From contig CAKTJC010000010.1 in the NCBI GenBank assembly GCA_934567355.1, positions 1-64,000 on the forward strand: a stretch of 64,000 bases of DNA, in the 5' to 3' direction. A program made the position numbers and the translations under genes. This stretch comes from an uncultured Oscillospiraceae bacterium. Lineage in GTDB: Bacteria > Bacillota > Clostridia > Oscillospirales > Oscillospiraceae. The notes under the pieces are model-generated. The model had not been told where the DNA came from, ran no database searches, and saw only the letters and a list, made by a program, of their open reading frames with translations. Positions 16,751 to 25,308 of the stretch are shown one piece after another. How positions within the stretch are numbered: position 1 is the stretch's first letter; each line of letters starts with the position of its first letter.

Positions 16751-16779
16751 AGAATACCATAATTCCAGCCCGATTACAA
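16751..16779 (-). promoter_or_regulatory. Promoter of the flavodiiron gene
   Basis: Minus strand TTGTAA (16779-16774), 17-bp spacer, TATTCT (16756-16751). Confidence 0.55.
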
Positions 16780-16875
16780 GAATTTTTCCCCGGCCTTTTC
16801 AACGGAGACGGCAGGGGAGGCGTTTATTTCCAAAACCCATTACAAAAAGGAAAATAAATGATACTTTCTGCTCAA

Positions 16876-16904
16876 TTGTCATAGTCTGTTCACAGTTTTA
16901 TTAT
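16876..16904 (+). promoter_or_regulatory. Promoter of the DUF1538/P-II operon
   Basis: TTGTCA (16876-16881), 17-bp spacer, TATTAT (16899-16904). Confidence 0.6.
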
Positions 16905-16939
16905 AAAATAAAGAAAACGATTCAAAAAGAGGTGGTACG

Positions 16940-18460
16940 TTGAAATTCTGGAATCCTAAAATGCAGGAAAAGATGTCCGAAGCCCTTTCGGCGGTGGTGC
17001 CCATCATCGTCATCGTCCTGTGCCTGAGCTTCACCATCGCCCCAATGTCTCCCGGCGTTTTGCTCAGCTTTTTGCTGGGGGCGGTGCTGGTCATGGTGGG
17101 CATGATGTTTTTCTCTCTGGGCGCGGAGATCTCCATGACGCCCATGGGCGAAAAAGTGGGCGCAAAGATGACCCAGTCAAAAAACGTGGGGATCATTGTG
17201 CTGCTCAGCTTTCTGCTGGGCATGATCATCACCATTTCCGAGCCGGATCTGCAGGTGCTGGCTGAGCTGGTGCCCTCCATTCCGAACAGCACGCTGATTT
17301 TGGCTGTGTCTGTGGGTGTGGGTCTGTTCCTGGCGGTGGCCATTCTGCGTATGCTGCTGAGCGTGGCCCTGTCCCACCTGCTGGTGGTGCTGTATCTGAT
17401 CGTATTCATTCTGGCATTCTTCGTTCCCGGTGATTTCCGTGCCATCGCCTTCGATTCCGGCGGCGTGACCACCGGCCCCATGACGGTGCCGTTTATTATG
17501 GCGCTGGGCGTGGGTATTTCCGCTATCCGTAACGACCGCAATGCGGCGGACGACAGCTTCGGCCTGGTGGCGCTGTGCTCCGTTGGTCCTATCTTGGCGG
17601 TGCTGATCCTGGGGTTGGTTTTCTCCACCGGGGAGAGTGCTCCCGCGGTCAGCCAGGGCATCCAGATTTCGGATACCGTGGAGCTTTGGCAGATGTTTGC
17701 CGTGGAGTTGCCTGCCTACCTGAAGGAGATTGCCATTTCTCTGCTGCCCATTGTGGCATTTTTTGGACTGTTTCAGATTTTCTCCCTGCACCTGTCCGGT
17801 CGGGCGCTGGGAAAAATCCTGATCGGCCTGGCCTATACATACATCGGACTGGTGCTCTTCCTCACCGGCGCAAACGTGGGCTTTATGCCGGCAGGCACCT
17901 ATCTGGGCAGCGTCCTGGCCGGCGGCGTGTTCCGGTTTGCCTTGATCCCCATCGGCGCAGTTATCGGCTTCTTCATCGTCAAGGCGGAGCCGGCTGTGTA
18001 TGTGCTGAACCACCAGGTGGAGGAGATCACCGATGGCGCCATCTCCGCCCGTGCCATGGGCACCTGCCTGTCCCTGGGCGTGGCTGCATCGGTGGCGCTG
18101 GCCATGACGCGGGTGCTCACCGGCATCCCAATCCTGTATTTCCTGATCCCCGGCTATACAATCGCGCTGGGTCTGAGTTTCGTGGTGCCGAAGATTTTTA
18201 CCGCCATCGCTTTTGACTCCGGCGGCGTTGCCTCCGGCCCCATGACAGCCACCTTCCTGCTGCCCCTGGCGCAGGGCGCCTGTACGGCTGTGGGGGGTGA
18301 TTTGGCGGCGGATGCATTTGGTGTGGTTGCCATGGTTGCCATGACGCCGCTGATCACCATCCAGCTTCTGGGTTTGGTGACGGTGCTCAAGCAGCGCAGG
18401 CTGTCCGCCGGCGGTTTTGTTGCATCCCCTGTGGACGCGGATGCCATCATCGAGCTTTGA
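16940..18460 (+). CDS. Duplicated DUF1538 integral membrane protein
   Basis: A 506-aa polytopic membrane protein starting at TTG after AAAGAGGTGG. It contains two DUF1538 repeats: each half has the signature AIAFDSGGV(T/A)(T/S)GPMT (residues about 170 and 415) next to helices with an F(F/V)P and (S/A)FG(L/V)VA(L/M) motif. The two-fold repeat suggests inverted or pseudo-symmetric halves, as in transporters. A split two-gene DUF1538 pair from Halomonas (UmpAB) has been reported as a Na+(Li+,K+)/H+ antiporter; here both halves are fused. It is followed 18 bp later by a P-II-like protein, so its transport may be gated by that regulator (inference). Confidence 0.85.
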   Translation: MKFWNPKMQEKMSEALSAVVPIIVIVLCLSFTIAPMSPGVLLSFLLGAVLVMVGMMFFSLGAEISMTPMGEKVGAKMTQSKNVGIIVLLSFLLGMIITISEPDLQVLAELVPSIPNSTLILAVSVGVGLFLAVAILRMLLSVALSHLLVVLYLIVFILAFFVPGDFRAIAFDSGGVTTGPMTVPFIMALGVGISAIRNDRNAADDSFGLVALCSVGPILAVLILGLVFSTGESAPAVSQGIQISDTVELWQMFAVELPAYLKEIAISLLPIVAFFGLFQIFSLHLSGRALGKILIGLAYTYIGLVLFLTGANVGFMPAGTYLGSVLAGGVFRFALIPIGAVIGFFIVKAEPAVYVLNHQVEEITDGAISARAMGTCLSLGVAASVALAMTRVLTGIPILYFLIPGYTIALGLSFVVPKIFTAIAFDSGGVASGPMTATFLLPLAQGACTAVGGDLAADAFGVVAMVAMTPLITIQLLGLVTVLKQRRLSAGGFVASPVDADAIIEL

Positions 18461-18478
18461 TTTTGGGAGGGCTTTTGT

Positions 18479-19168
18479 ATGAGTGAATTATCTATGCTGG
18501 TGACCGTCACCACCCGGAAGCTCACCAAAAAATTTGTGGACTTTTACACCGGTCAGAATATGCCCGTTTCCGTCACAACGGTGGGCACCGGTACCGCATC
18601 CAGTGAGATCCTGGACTATTTCGGCTTGGACGGCTCGGAAAAAAGCGTGATTTTCCAGCTGATCACCGATACCAAATGGAAAGAGGTCAAGCGCCAGCTT
18701 CGGCTGAACATGAACATCGATATTCCGGGCGTGGGAATTGCATTCCTGATCCCCCTGAGCAGCATCGGCGGGACAAAGGCTCTGAATTATCTGACAGCCC
18801 AGCAGGACTATGTGAAAGGGGGAGAATCTTCATTGAAAGATACCAAATATGAGCTGCTCGTTACCATCGCCAACCAGGGTTACAGCGAACAAATCATGGA
18901 TGCAGCCCGCAAGGTTCATGCCGCCGGCGGCACGGTGATCCACGCCAAGGGAACCGGTACCCATCTGGCTCAGAAATTCATGGGGGTGACGCTGGTTCCG
19001 GAAAAAGAGATGATTTTCATTGTGGTGCGCACTGCCCAGAAAAATGACATCATGCGCGCCATCATGGAGGAAGCCGGAACCGGCACCAAAGCCGGCGCCA
19101 TCGTCTTTTCTCTGCCCGTCACTGATACTGCCGGTATGCGCATGATGGAGCAGATCGAGGAAGCGTAA
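18479..19168 (+). CDS. Tandem P-II-like regulator
   Basis: A 229-aa protein built from two P-II-like (GlnB-fold) domains. Domain 1 spans about residues 3-108 and domain 2 about 119-225; domain 2 has the P-II-like ITIANQGYSEQIMDAARKVHAAGGTVIHAKGTGT region (here LVTIANQGYS...) and EMIFIVVRTAQKNDIMRAIMEEAG. The uridylylated Tyr loop of GlnB is not evident. P-II-like proteins bind nucleotides and switch membrane transporters such as AmtB or BicA. RBS GGGAGGG. Its place directly behind a DUF1538 transporter argues that it regulates that protein; nitrogen control is not implied. Confidence 0.85.
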   Translation: MSELSMLVTVTTRKLTKKFVDFYTGQNMPVSVTTVGTGTASSEILDYFGLDGSEKSVIFQLITDTKWKEVKRQLRLNMNIDIPGVGIAFLIPLSSIGGTKALNYLTAQQDYVKGGESSLKDTKYELLVTIANQGYSEQIMDAARKVHAAGGTVIHAKGTGTHLAQKFMGVTLVPEKEMIFIVVRTAQKNDIMRAIMEEAGTGTKAGAIVFSLPVTDTAGMRMMEQIEEA

Positions 19169-19266
19169 GAAAACCGAAGCAGGATGTGCGCCCACCTGAC
19201 GCGCCAATCTAAATGGAGCTGTCTCAAAATGCAAATTGTAAGAGAATAGCCCCCTTCAAAAAGTTA

Positions 19267-19428
19267 GGGAAGCTCTGATTAAATCGGCAAGAGCTGTGAG
19301 CAAGAGATTTTTCGGCCAATCGAGGTATTGAAAACGGCGGAATACTGTATGTATTTCCCGTTTTCGGTACCGAAGAGTGGGCGGAAAAGATCCGCTCACA
19401 GCCGCAGACGATTTATTCAGAGGTTCCT
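19267..19428. repeat. Foldback MITE-like repeat, copy 2
   Basis: Begins GGGAAGCTCTGATTAAATCG and ends GATTTATTCAGAGGTTCC, in opposite orientation to copies 1 and 3. Both sides are flanked by TTA, a possible 3-bp target duplication. It is nested in the 323-bp inverted-repeat element. Confidence 0.85.
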
Positions 19429-19431
19429 TAG

Positions 19432-19477
19432 ATAAAGCCGTGAAAATTCAGTTTCAATCGGATTTTCACGGCTTTAT
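19432..19477. terminator. Perfect 16-bp hairpin, probable bidirectional terminator
   Basis: ATAAAGCCGTGAAAAT and ATTTTCACGGCTTTAT pair perfectly around a 14-nt loop. It lies between the convergent P-II gene and the small gene ending at 19522. A/T flanks give modest T-runs either way. Confidence 0.6.
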
Positions 19478-19521
19478 TGTTGGACTAATTTTTAGAAAAT
19501 TCTATTTTGAGACAACCCCAT

Positions 19522-19683
19522 TTAGATTTTCGCGTAGTCGAAAAATTCCCGCTTCAAGCGGTCGCCCACGTTCAGTCCTTCGGGCAGCAGGGCGAGGGCA
19601 ACCTGACCCTCCGCGCCGGTGCTGTCGTAGCGGATGATGGCGTAGTCGCCGGAAATATCGATCACGGTGCAGGTGTCGCTCAT
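19522..19683 (-). CDS. Small DUF3006-like protein
   Basis: A 53-aa protein starting MSDTC at 19683 with AAGGAG 7 bp upstream. The sequence (VIDISGDYAIIRYDS...VALALLPEGLNVGDRL) has the short all-beta pattern and LLPEGxxxGDxL motif of DUF3006-type proteins. Function of that family is not established. It lies 71 bp downstream of nifJ on the same strand, past a hairpin, so it may be expressed by read-through from nifJ. Its stop codon falls inside the terminal repeat of the 323-bp element, so the C-terminal residues may have been altered by the insertion. Confidence 0.65.
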   Translation of the reverse strand: MSDTCTVIDISGDYAIIRYDSTGAEGQVALALLPEGLNVGDRLKREFFDYAKI

Positions 19684-19699
19684 GAAAACATCTCCTTGT

Positions 19700-19732
19700 A
19701 AAAATCCCTCCCCCACAAAAGCGGGGGAGGGA
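19700..19732 (-). terminator. Terminator after nifJ
   Basis: TCCCTCCCCC / GGGGGAGGGA stem; on the minus strand followed by TTTTT. It lies between nifJ and the small DUF3006-like gene. Confidence 0.8.
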
Positions 19733-19753
19733 CATATTATAGAATGTCAGGAA

Positions 19754-22700
19754 TCAGTCCTTGTACATCTCAACCAGCTTCAGCAGGTGCTCGTAACGCT
19801 CCTTGGCGGCAGTCTCGTTCTTTGCGAACAGGACGGTTGCGCGCTCGGGGAACTCACGGGTCAGGCGGCTGTAGCGGGCTTCGTTCATCAGGAATGCCTG
19901 ATAGCCATCCTTGGGTGCCTTGGAGTCCAGAGTGAACTTGCCGGTTTCCTTGGAGGGATCGAAGCGGAACATGTTCCAGTAGCCGCACTCAACAGCCTTC
20001 TTCATCTCAGCCTGGCAGTTGGTCATGCCGCCCTTGATGGAGTGCATCTCGCAGGGAGCGTAGCCGATGATCAGGGAAGGACCATGGTAGGCCTCGGCCT
20101 CGGTGATGGCCTTGATGGTCTGAGCGGGGTTGGCGCCCATAGCCACCTGAGCAACATAAACATAGCCGTAGCTCATGGCAATCTCAGACAGGGACTTCTT
20201 CTTGGTCTCCTTACCGGAGGCAGCAAACTGAGCAACCTGGCCGATGTTGGAAGCCTTGGAGGCCTGTCCGCCGGTGTTGGAGTAAACCTCGGTATCGAAG
20301 ACGAACACGTTGACATCCTTGTTGGAGGCCAGCACGTGGTCAACGCCGCCGAAGCCAATGTCGTATGCCCAGCCGTCGCCGCCGAAGATCCACACGGACT
20401 TCTTGGACAGATATTCCTTCTTGTTCAGAATATCCTTGACGGTATCGCAGCACACATGAGCTTCCAGGTTGGCAACCAGCGCCTTGGTGGCAGCCTTGTT
20501 GGCTTCGCCGTCGTCATAGGTGTCCAGCCATGCCTGGCAGGCAGCCTTGCGAGCCTCGTCCTCGGTGTTTTCCATCACGGCCTTGACCTTGTTGGCCAGG
20601 GACTCACGGATGACAGCCTGTGCGGTGTACATACCCAGGCCATGCTCGGCGTTGTCTTCGAACAGGGAGTTAGCCCATGCGGGGCCGTGACCCTCGGCGT
20701 TGACAGTGTAGGGAGCAGTAGCAGCGGGGCCGCCCCAGATGGAGGAGCAACCGGTGGCGTTGGAGATGTACATCCGGTCGCCGAACAGCTGGGTCACGAG
20801 ACGAGCGTAGCTGGTCTCGGCGCAGCCGGCGCAGGAGCCGGAGAACTCCAGCAGAGGCTTGCGGAACTGGGAGCCCTTGACGGTGTTGTCCTGCATGTCC
20901 TTCTTCTCGGACACATGATCGACCATGTAGTTCCAGACTTCCTGCTCAGGCAGCTCCTGCTCCTGAGGCACCATGGTGATTGCCTGCGTGGGGCAGACAC
21001 CGACGCAGACGCCACAGCCCATGCAGTCCAGGGGAGAAACGGCCATCATGTACTTGTAAACGCCCTTGCCCTTGCCGGCCTTGACGCCCACGAGACGTGC
21101 ACCGGCGGGAGCGGCAGCAGCCTCTTCCTCGGTCAGCGCGTAGGGACGGATGGTGGCATGGGGGCAGACATAAGCACAGTTGTTGCACTGGATGCACTTG
21201 GTCTCGTCCCAGTGAGGAACGGTGACAGCGACGCCGCGCTTCTCGTAAGCGGAGGCACCCAGGGGGAACTGACCGTCGGGCAGGTCAGCAAAGGCGGAGA
21301 CGGGCAGGCTGTAGCCGTCCATCTTGCCGATGGGGTTGAGAATGTTCTTGACGACCTTGACGGTGTCGGGGCGGCCTTCCAGCTGTGCCTCGGGCTTGTG
21401 ATCCTCGGCGGTCGCCCAGGCGGCGGGCACGTTGATCTTCTTGTAAGCGTTGGCGCCCTGGTCGATGGCGTTCCAGTTCTTCTCGACCACGTCCATGCCC
21501 TTCTTGGCATAGGAGTGCTCGGCAGCATCCTTCATGTACTTGATGGCATCCTCGGCGGGCATGACCTTTGCCAGGGAGAAGAAGGCGGACTGCAGGATGG
21601 TGTTGGTGCGCTTGCCCATGCCGACCTTGATGGCCAGGTCGATTGCATCGATGGTGTACAGCTGGATGTTGTTCTTGGCGATGTACTGCTTGGCGGAGGC
21701 ATCCAGATGATGCTCCAGCTCAGCCTCATCCCACTGGCAGTTGATCAGGAACACGCCGCCGGGCTTGACGTCCTGGACGATCTTAAAGCCCTTGGTGATG
21801 TAGCTGGGGTTGTGGCAAGCCACGAAGTCAGCCTTGTTGATATAGTAGGGGGACTTAATGGGCTTGTCGCCGAAACGCAGGTGGGAAACGGTGACGCCGC
21901 CGGTCTTCTTGGAGTCGTACTGGAAGTAAGCCTGTACGTACTTGTCGGTGTGGTCGCCGATGATCTTGATGGAGTTCTTGTTGGCGCCAACGGTGCCATC
22001 GCCGCCCAGACCCCAGAACTTGCACTCGATGGTACCCTCGGCAGCGGTGTTGGGGGAGACCTTCTCATCCAGGGACAGGTGGGTCACATCGTCCACGATG
22101 CCGACGGTGAACTCGTTCTTGGGAGCGTCCTTTGCCAGCTCCTCATAAATGGCAAACACGGAAGCGGGATGGGTGTCCTTGGAGCCCAGACCGTAACGGC
22201 CACCGATCACGGTGACGTCATGACGGCCGGCCTTGGCCAGAGCCATGACCACATCCTGGTACAGGGGCTCACCCTGGGAGCCGGGCTCCTTGGTGCGGTC
22301 GAGCACAGCGATCTTCTTTGCGGTTGCGGGGATGGCAGCCAGCAGCTTCTCGGCGCTGAAGGGACGGAACAGGCGAACCTTGACCAGGCCAACCTTCTCG
22401 CCGTGGGCGTTCAGGTAGTCGATGACTTCCTCTGCCACGTCGTTGATGGAGCCCATGGCTACGATCACGCGGTCGGCATCGGGAGCGCCGTAGTAGTTGA
22501 ACAGCTGATAGTTGGTGCCCAGCTTCTCGTTGACCTTATTCATGTACTTCTCGACGATGGCGGGCAGCGCCTGATAGTACTTGTTGGCAGCCTCACGGTG
22601 CTGGAAGAAAATGTCGTCGTTCTCATGAGAGCCGCGCATTGCGGGGCGCTCGGGGTTCAGGGAGTGCTTGCGGAATGCATCCACAGCATCCATGTCCACC

Positions 22701-23281
22701 ATGTCCTTCAGATCGTCGTAATCCCAGATGGCAATCTTCTGGATCTCGTGGGAGGTACGGAAGCCGTCGAAGAAGTTGATGAAGGGAACGCGGCCTTCGA
22801 TGGCTGCCAGGTGGGCAACAGCGCCCAGATCCATGACTTCCTGCACGTTGGTCTCGCACAGCATGGCAAAGCCGGTCTGGCGGCAGGCGTACACGTCGGA
22901 ATGGTCACCGAAGATGTTCAGAGCCTGGGAAGCGACGCAGCGGGCGGATACGTGGAACACGCAGGGCAGCAGCTCACCGGCGATCTTGTACATGTTGGGG
23001 ATCATCAGCAGCAGACCCTGGGAGGCAGTGTAGGTGGTGGTCAGAGCACCGGCGGCCAGAGAGCCGTGGACGGTACCGGCAGCACCGGCTTCGGACTGCA
23101 TCTCGACGACCTTGACGGTGTTGCCGAAGATGTTCTTGCGGCCGGCAGCGGACCACTGGTCAACATTGTCGGCCATGGGGCTGGACGGGGTAATGGGGTA
23201 GATGCCAGCGACCTCGGTAAAGGCATAACTGACGTGGGCGGCAGCAGTATTGCCGTCCATGGTTTTGAATTTTCTTGCCAA
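19754..23281 (-). CDS. nifJ: Pyruvate:ferredoxin (flavodoxin) oxidoreductase
   Basis: A 1175-aa single-chain PFOR, the usual length. The start is TTG at 23281 (M-A-R-K-F-K-T-M-D-G), 8 nt after TAGGAGGT. Domain order: N-terminal TPP pyrimidine domain (AYAFTEVAGIYPITPSSPMA), transketolase-C-like domain, gamma domain (WGLGGDGTVGANKNSIKIIG), a 2x[4Fe-4S] ferredoxin domain (CIQCNNCAYVCPHA; CMGCGVCVGVCPTQA), and the C-terminal TPP/Mg domain (GDGWAYDIGFGGVDHVL, VYSNTGGQASK). It oxidises pyruvate to acetyl-CoA and CO2, reducing ferredoxin, the central step of anaerobic energy metabolism. Codon use is strongly biased, as for a highly expressed gene. Confidence 0.97.
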   Translation of the reverse strand: MARKFKTMDGNTAAAHVSYAFTEVAGIYPITPSSPMADNVDQWSAAGRKNIFGNTVKVVEMQSEAGAAGTVHGSLAAGALTTTYTASQGLLLMIPNMYKIAGELLPCVFHVSARCVASQALNIFGDHSDVYACRQTGFAMLCETNVQEVMDLGAVAHLAAIEGRVPFINFFDGFRTSHEIQKIAIWDYDDLKDMVDMDAVDAFRKHSLNPERPAMRGSHENDDIFFQHREAANKYYQALPAIVEKYMNKVNEKLGTNYQLFNYYGAPDADRVIVAMGSINDVAEEVIDYLNAHGEKVGLVKVRLFRPFSAEKLLAAIPATAKKIAVLDRTKEPGSQGEPLYQDVVMALAKAGRHDVTVIGGRYGLGSKDTHPASVFAIYEELAKDAPKNEFTVGIVDDVTHLSLDEKVSPNTAAEGTIECKFWGLGGDGTVGANKNSIKIIGDHTDKYVQAYFQYDSKKTGGVTVSHLRFGDKPIKSPYYINKADFVACHNPSYITKGFKIVQDVKPGGVFLINCQWDEAELEHHLDASAKQYIAKNNIQLYTIDAIDLAIKVGMGKRTNTILQSAFFSLAKVMPAEDAIKYMKDAAEHSYAKKGMDVVEKNWNAIDQGANAYKKINVPAAWATAEDHKPEAQLEGRPDTVKVVKNILNPIGKMDGYSLPVSAFADLPDGQFPLGASAYEKRGVAVTVPHWDETKCIQCNNCAYVCPHATIRPYALTEEEAAAAPAGARLVGVKAGKGKGVYKYMMAVSPLDCMGCGVCVGVCPTQAITMVPQEQELPEQEVWNYMVDHVSEKKDMQDNTVKGSQFRKPLLEFSGSCAGCAETSYARLVTQLFGDRMYISNATGCSSIWGGPAATAPYTVNAEGHGPAWANSLFEDNAEHGLGMYTAQAVIRESLANKVKAVMENTEDEARKAACQAWLDTYDDGEANKAATKALVANLEAHVCCDTVKDILNKKEYLSKKSVWIFGGDGWAYDIGFGGVDHVLASNKDVNVFVFDTEVYSNTGGQASKASNIGQVAQFAASGKETKKKSLSEIAMSYGYVYVAQVAMGANPAQTIKAITEAEAYHGPSLIIGYAPCEMHSIKGGMTNCQAEMKKAVECGYWNMFRFDPSKETGKFTLDSKAPKDGYQAFLMNEARYSRLTREFPERATVLFAKNETAAKERYEHLLKLVEMYKD

Positions 23282-23321
23282 AATGAAATACCTCCTAAAG
23301 TATTCAGATTTTGTCGCATAC

Positions 23322-23350
23322 ATTCTACCATCTTCGAGCCATTTTGTAAA
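23322..23350 (-). promoter_or_regulatory. Promoter of nifJ
   Basis: Minus strand TTTACA (23350-23345), 17-bp spacer, TAGAAT (23327-23322). Confidence 0.65.
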
Positions 23351-23529
23351 GCCGGATTTCTATTTTACTATGTAAAATCTTGTGGAAATTTCCGGCGCCG
23401 TCCTATGATAAACGTATAATCTCGCCGGAAAGCTTCCATTCTATCCCGGAAATTACCCCAAAGGGGATTGTAATTTTATGGCAAATCAGGTAAACTGATG
23501 TTATACAATCATAGAGAAGGGGTGGACAG

Positions 23530-25047
23530 ATGATTTGCAGCGTCCGCACCATGTGCATTCGTGGTATTTTGGGCAATGTGGTCACCGCAGAGGCGTATAT
23601 CTCCAACGGCATGCCCGGCTTTGAGATCGTGGGGCTGCCGGACGCCGCCGTAAAGGAGGCGCGTGAGCGCGTCCGGGCGGCGGTGAAGAGCAGCGGTATG
23701 ACCTTCCCGGTCAGCCGGATCACGGTGAATCTGGCGCCGGCCAGTCTGAAAAAATCCGGCACCCATTTTGACCTGCCGATCCTGCTGGCGATTCTGGCAG
23801 CCTCCGGCCAGGTGCGCAGACCCAGACCGGACTGCGCCTTCCTGGGCGAGGTGGCGCTGGACGGCACGGTGCGCCGGGTATCCGGCGTGCTGCCCATGGT
23901 GCTGGCTGCCAAGCGGGAGGGGATCCGGCATGTGTTCGTCCCGGCGGAGAACGCCGCCGAGGCGACCCTCGCCCACGGCCCCGCCATCTACCCCATTTCA
24001 AATGTCCGCCAGCTGGCCGACGGACTGAACGGCGAGCTCCAGCTGCACGAGGAGCCTATCTGGGTTCCCGGCAGCGAGACAACGCCCCAGCTGGACTTCA
24101 AGGACGTCCTGGGACAGGAGAAGGTGAAGCGCGCGCTGGAGGTCGCCGCCGCAGGCGGGCACAACGTGCTGCTCATCGGCCCTCCCGGCTCCGGCAAGAG
24201 CATGCTCAGCAAGCGCCTGCCCTCCATCCTGCCGGATATGACCTGGGAAGAGCAGCTGGAGGTGACCCAGGTCTATTCCGTTCTGGGGCTGCTCAGCGAC
24301 CGGCATCCGCTGGTTTCCCGCCGCCCCTTCCGCGCCCCGCACCACACGGTTTCCAATGCCGGGCTTGTCGGCGGCGGCAGCAACCCGCAGCCGGGGGAGA
24401 TCTCCATGGCGCACAAGGGCGTTCTCTTTCTGGACGAGCTGCCGGAATTCCGCAAGGACAGTCTGGATTTGATGCGTCAGCCCCTGGAGGACGGTAAGGT
24501 TACCATTTCCCGGGTGTCCGGCACGGTGACATATCCGGCGGAATTTATGATGGTGTGCGCCATGAATCCCTGCAAATGCGGCTGGTACGGCGACCCCAGC
24601 GGCCGGTGCCATTGCAGCCAGGCGGCGGTGGAGGCCTACCAGAGCCGGATCTCCGGCCCCATGCTGGACAGGATCGACATTGTGGTGGAGGTCACCGCCG
24701 TGCAGTATGAGGATCTGCGCGCCCGCGCCGAGGGGGAGCCGTCCTCCGCCGTCAAGGCACGGGTGGATGCCGCCCGCACCATCCAGAACCGCCGCTTCAG
24801 CACCAGCGGCATGTGCAATGCCCGGATGGGGCCACAGGAAATGCGCAGCTACTGCGCCCTGGATGCGGATGCCGAAGAGCTGATGAAGCTGGCATATGAG
24901 AGCATGGGGCTCACCGCTCGCAGCTACGACCGCATCATCCGCGTCGCCCGCACCGTCGCCGACCTGGACGGCAGCCCGGATATTCAGGCACCGCATATCG
25001 CCGAGGCAATTCAGTACCGCTCCGTGCGCATCGGCAATCGGGGCTAG
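23530..25047 (+). CDS. comM: YifB/ComM-family Mg-chelatase-like ATPase
   Basis: A 505-aa AAA+ protein. Residues about 1-165 form the N-terminal Lon-protease-like (ChlI) domain (GLPDAAVKEARERVRAAVKSSG; INLAPASLKKSGTHFDLPILLAIL as seen in the family). The ATPase has Walker A GPPGSGKSM near residues 217-225 and Walker B VLFLDELPEF near 298-307. A C-terminal Mg_chelatase_C part (YDRIIRVARTVADLDGS) follows. Homologues act as hexameric helicases that promote branch migration during natural transformation (ComM). RBS AAGGGG. It is divergent from nifJ and its stop is 25 bp before foldback repeat copy 3. Confidence 0.92.
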   Translation: MICSVRTMCIRGILGNVVTAEAYISNGMPGFEIVGLPDAAVKEARERVRAAVKSSGMTFPVSRITVNLAPASLKKSGTHFDLPILLAILAASGQVRRPRPDCAFLGEVALDGTVRRVSGVLPMVLAAKREGIRHVFVPAENAAEATLAHGPAIYPISNVRQLADGLNGELQLHEEPIWVPGSETTPQLDFKDVLGQEKVKRALEVAAAGGHNVLLIGPPGSGKSMLSKRLPSILPDMTWEEQLEVTQVYSVLGLLSDRHPLVSRRPFRAPHHTVSNAGLVGGGSNPQPGEISMAHKGVLFLDELPEFRKDSLDLMRQPLEDGKVTISRVSGTVTYPAEFMMVCAMNPCKCGWYGDPSGRCHCSQAAVEAYQSRISGPMLDRIDIVVEVTAVQYEDLRARAEGEPSSAVKARVDAARTIQNRRFSTSGMCNARMGPQEMRSYCALDADAEELMKLAYESMGLTARSYDRIIRVARTVADLDGSPDIQAPHIAEAIQYRSVRIGNRG

Positions 25048-25072
25048 GCGAATTCCGGCGTGAAATATCCTT

Positions 25073-25235
25073 GGGAACCTCTGATTAAATCGTCTTCGGC
25101 TGGGCGGCGAATCTTTTGCCCCATCCGCGCAGTTCTGAAAGTGGGAAATACACAAAGTATTCCGGTGCTTTCGGAACTTTCGGCTGAGACAAAATCTTCC
25201 GCCGCCAGCTCTTGCCGATTTAATCAGAGCTTCCC
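25073..25235. repeat. Foldback MITE-like repeat, copy 3
   Basis: Begins GGGAACCTCTGATTAAATCG and ends CGATTTAATCAGAGCTTCCC; this copy has the best-matched ends. Same orientation as copy 1. The -35 box of the thiI promoter begins at the base after its end. Confidence 0.88.
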
Positions 25236-25264
25236 TTGCAAAGTGGGAAAAGAATCATTATAAT
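25236..25264 (+). promoter_or_regulatory. Promoter of the thiI operon
   Basis: TTGCAA (25236-25241), 17-bp spacer, TATAAT (25259-25264). It directly abuts the right end of the foldback repeat. Confidence 0.7.
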
Positions 25265-25308
25265 GGTTGTTGCAAATTCAGTGTTTATTTTTTGGAAAGG
25301 GAAAACAG

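Larger units (their letters stand above)
19206..19528. repeat. 323-bp element with 25-bp terminal inverted repeats
   Basis: Positions 19206-19230 and 19504-19528 are inverted copies matching at 23 of 25 bases; the core is TGTCTCAAAAT / ATTTTGAGACA, resembling insertion-sequence ends of the GGTTGTCTCAAAAT type. No transposase lies inside, so this is a non-autonomous or deleted element. It contains foldback repeat copy 2 and a 16-bp hairpin. Its right end overlaps the stop codon of the small gene at 19522. Confidence 0.65.

Noticed and set aside
19667..23419. 1250-codon open frame on the plus strand opposite nifJ
   Set aside because: It is an antisense shadow caused by the strong codon bias of nifJ; its composition (His, Gln, Gly, Val, Leu runs) is not protein-like and it has no promoter or ribosome binding site.
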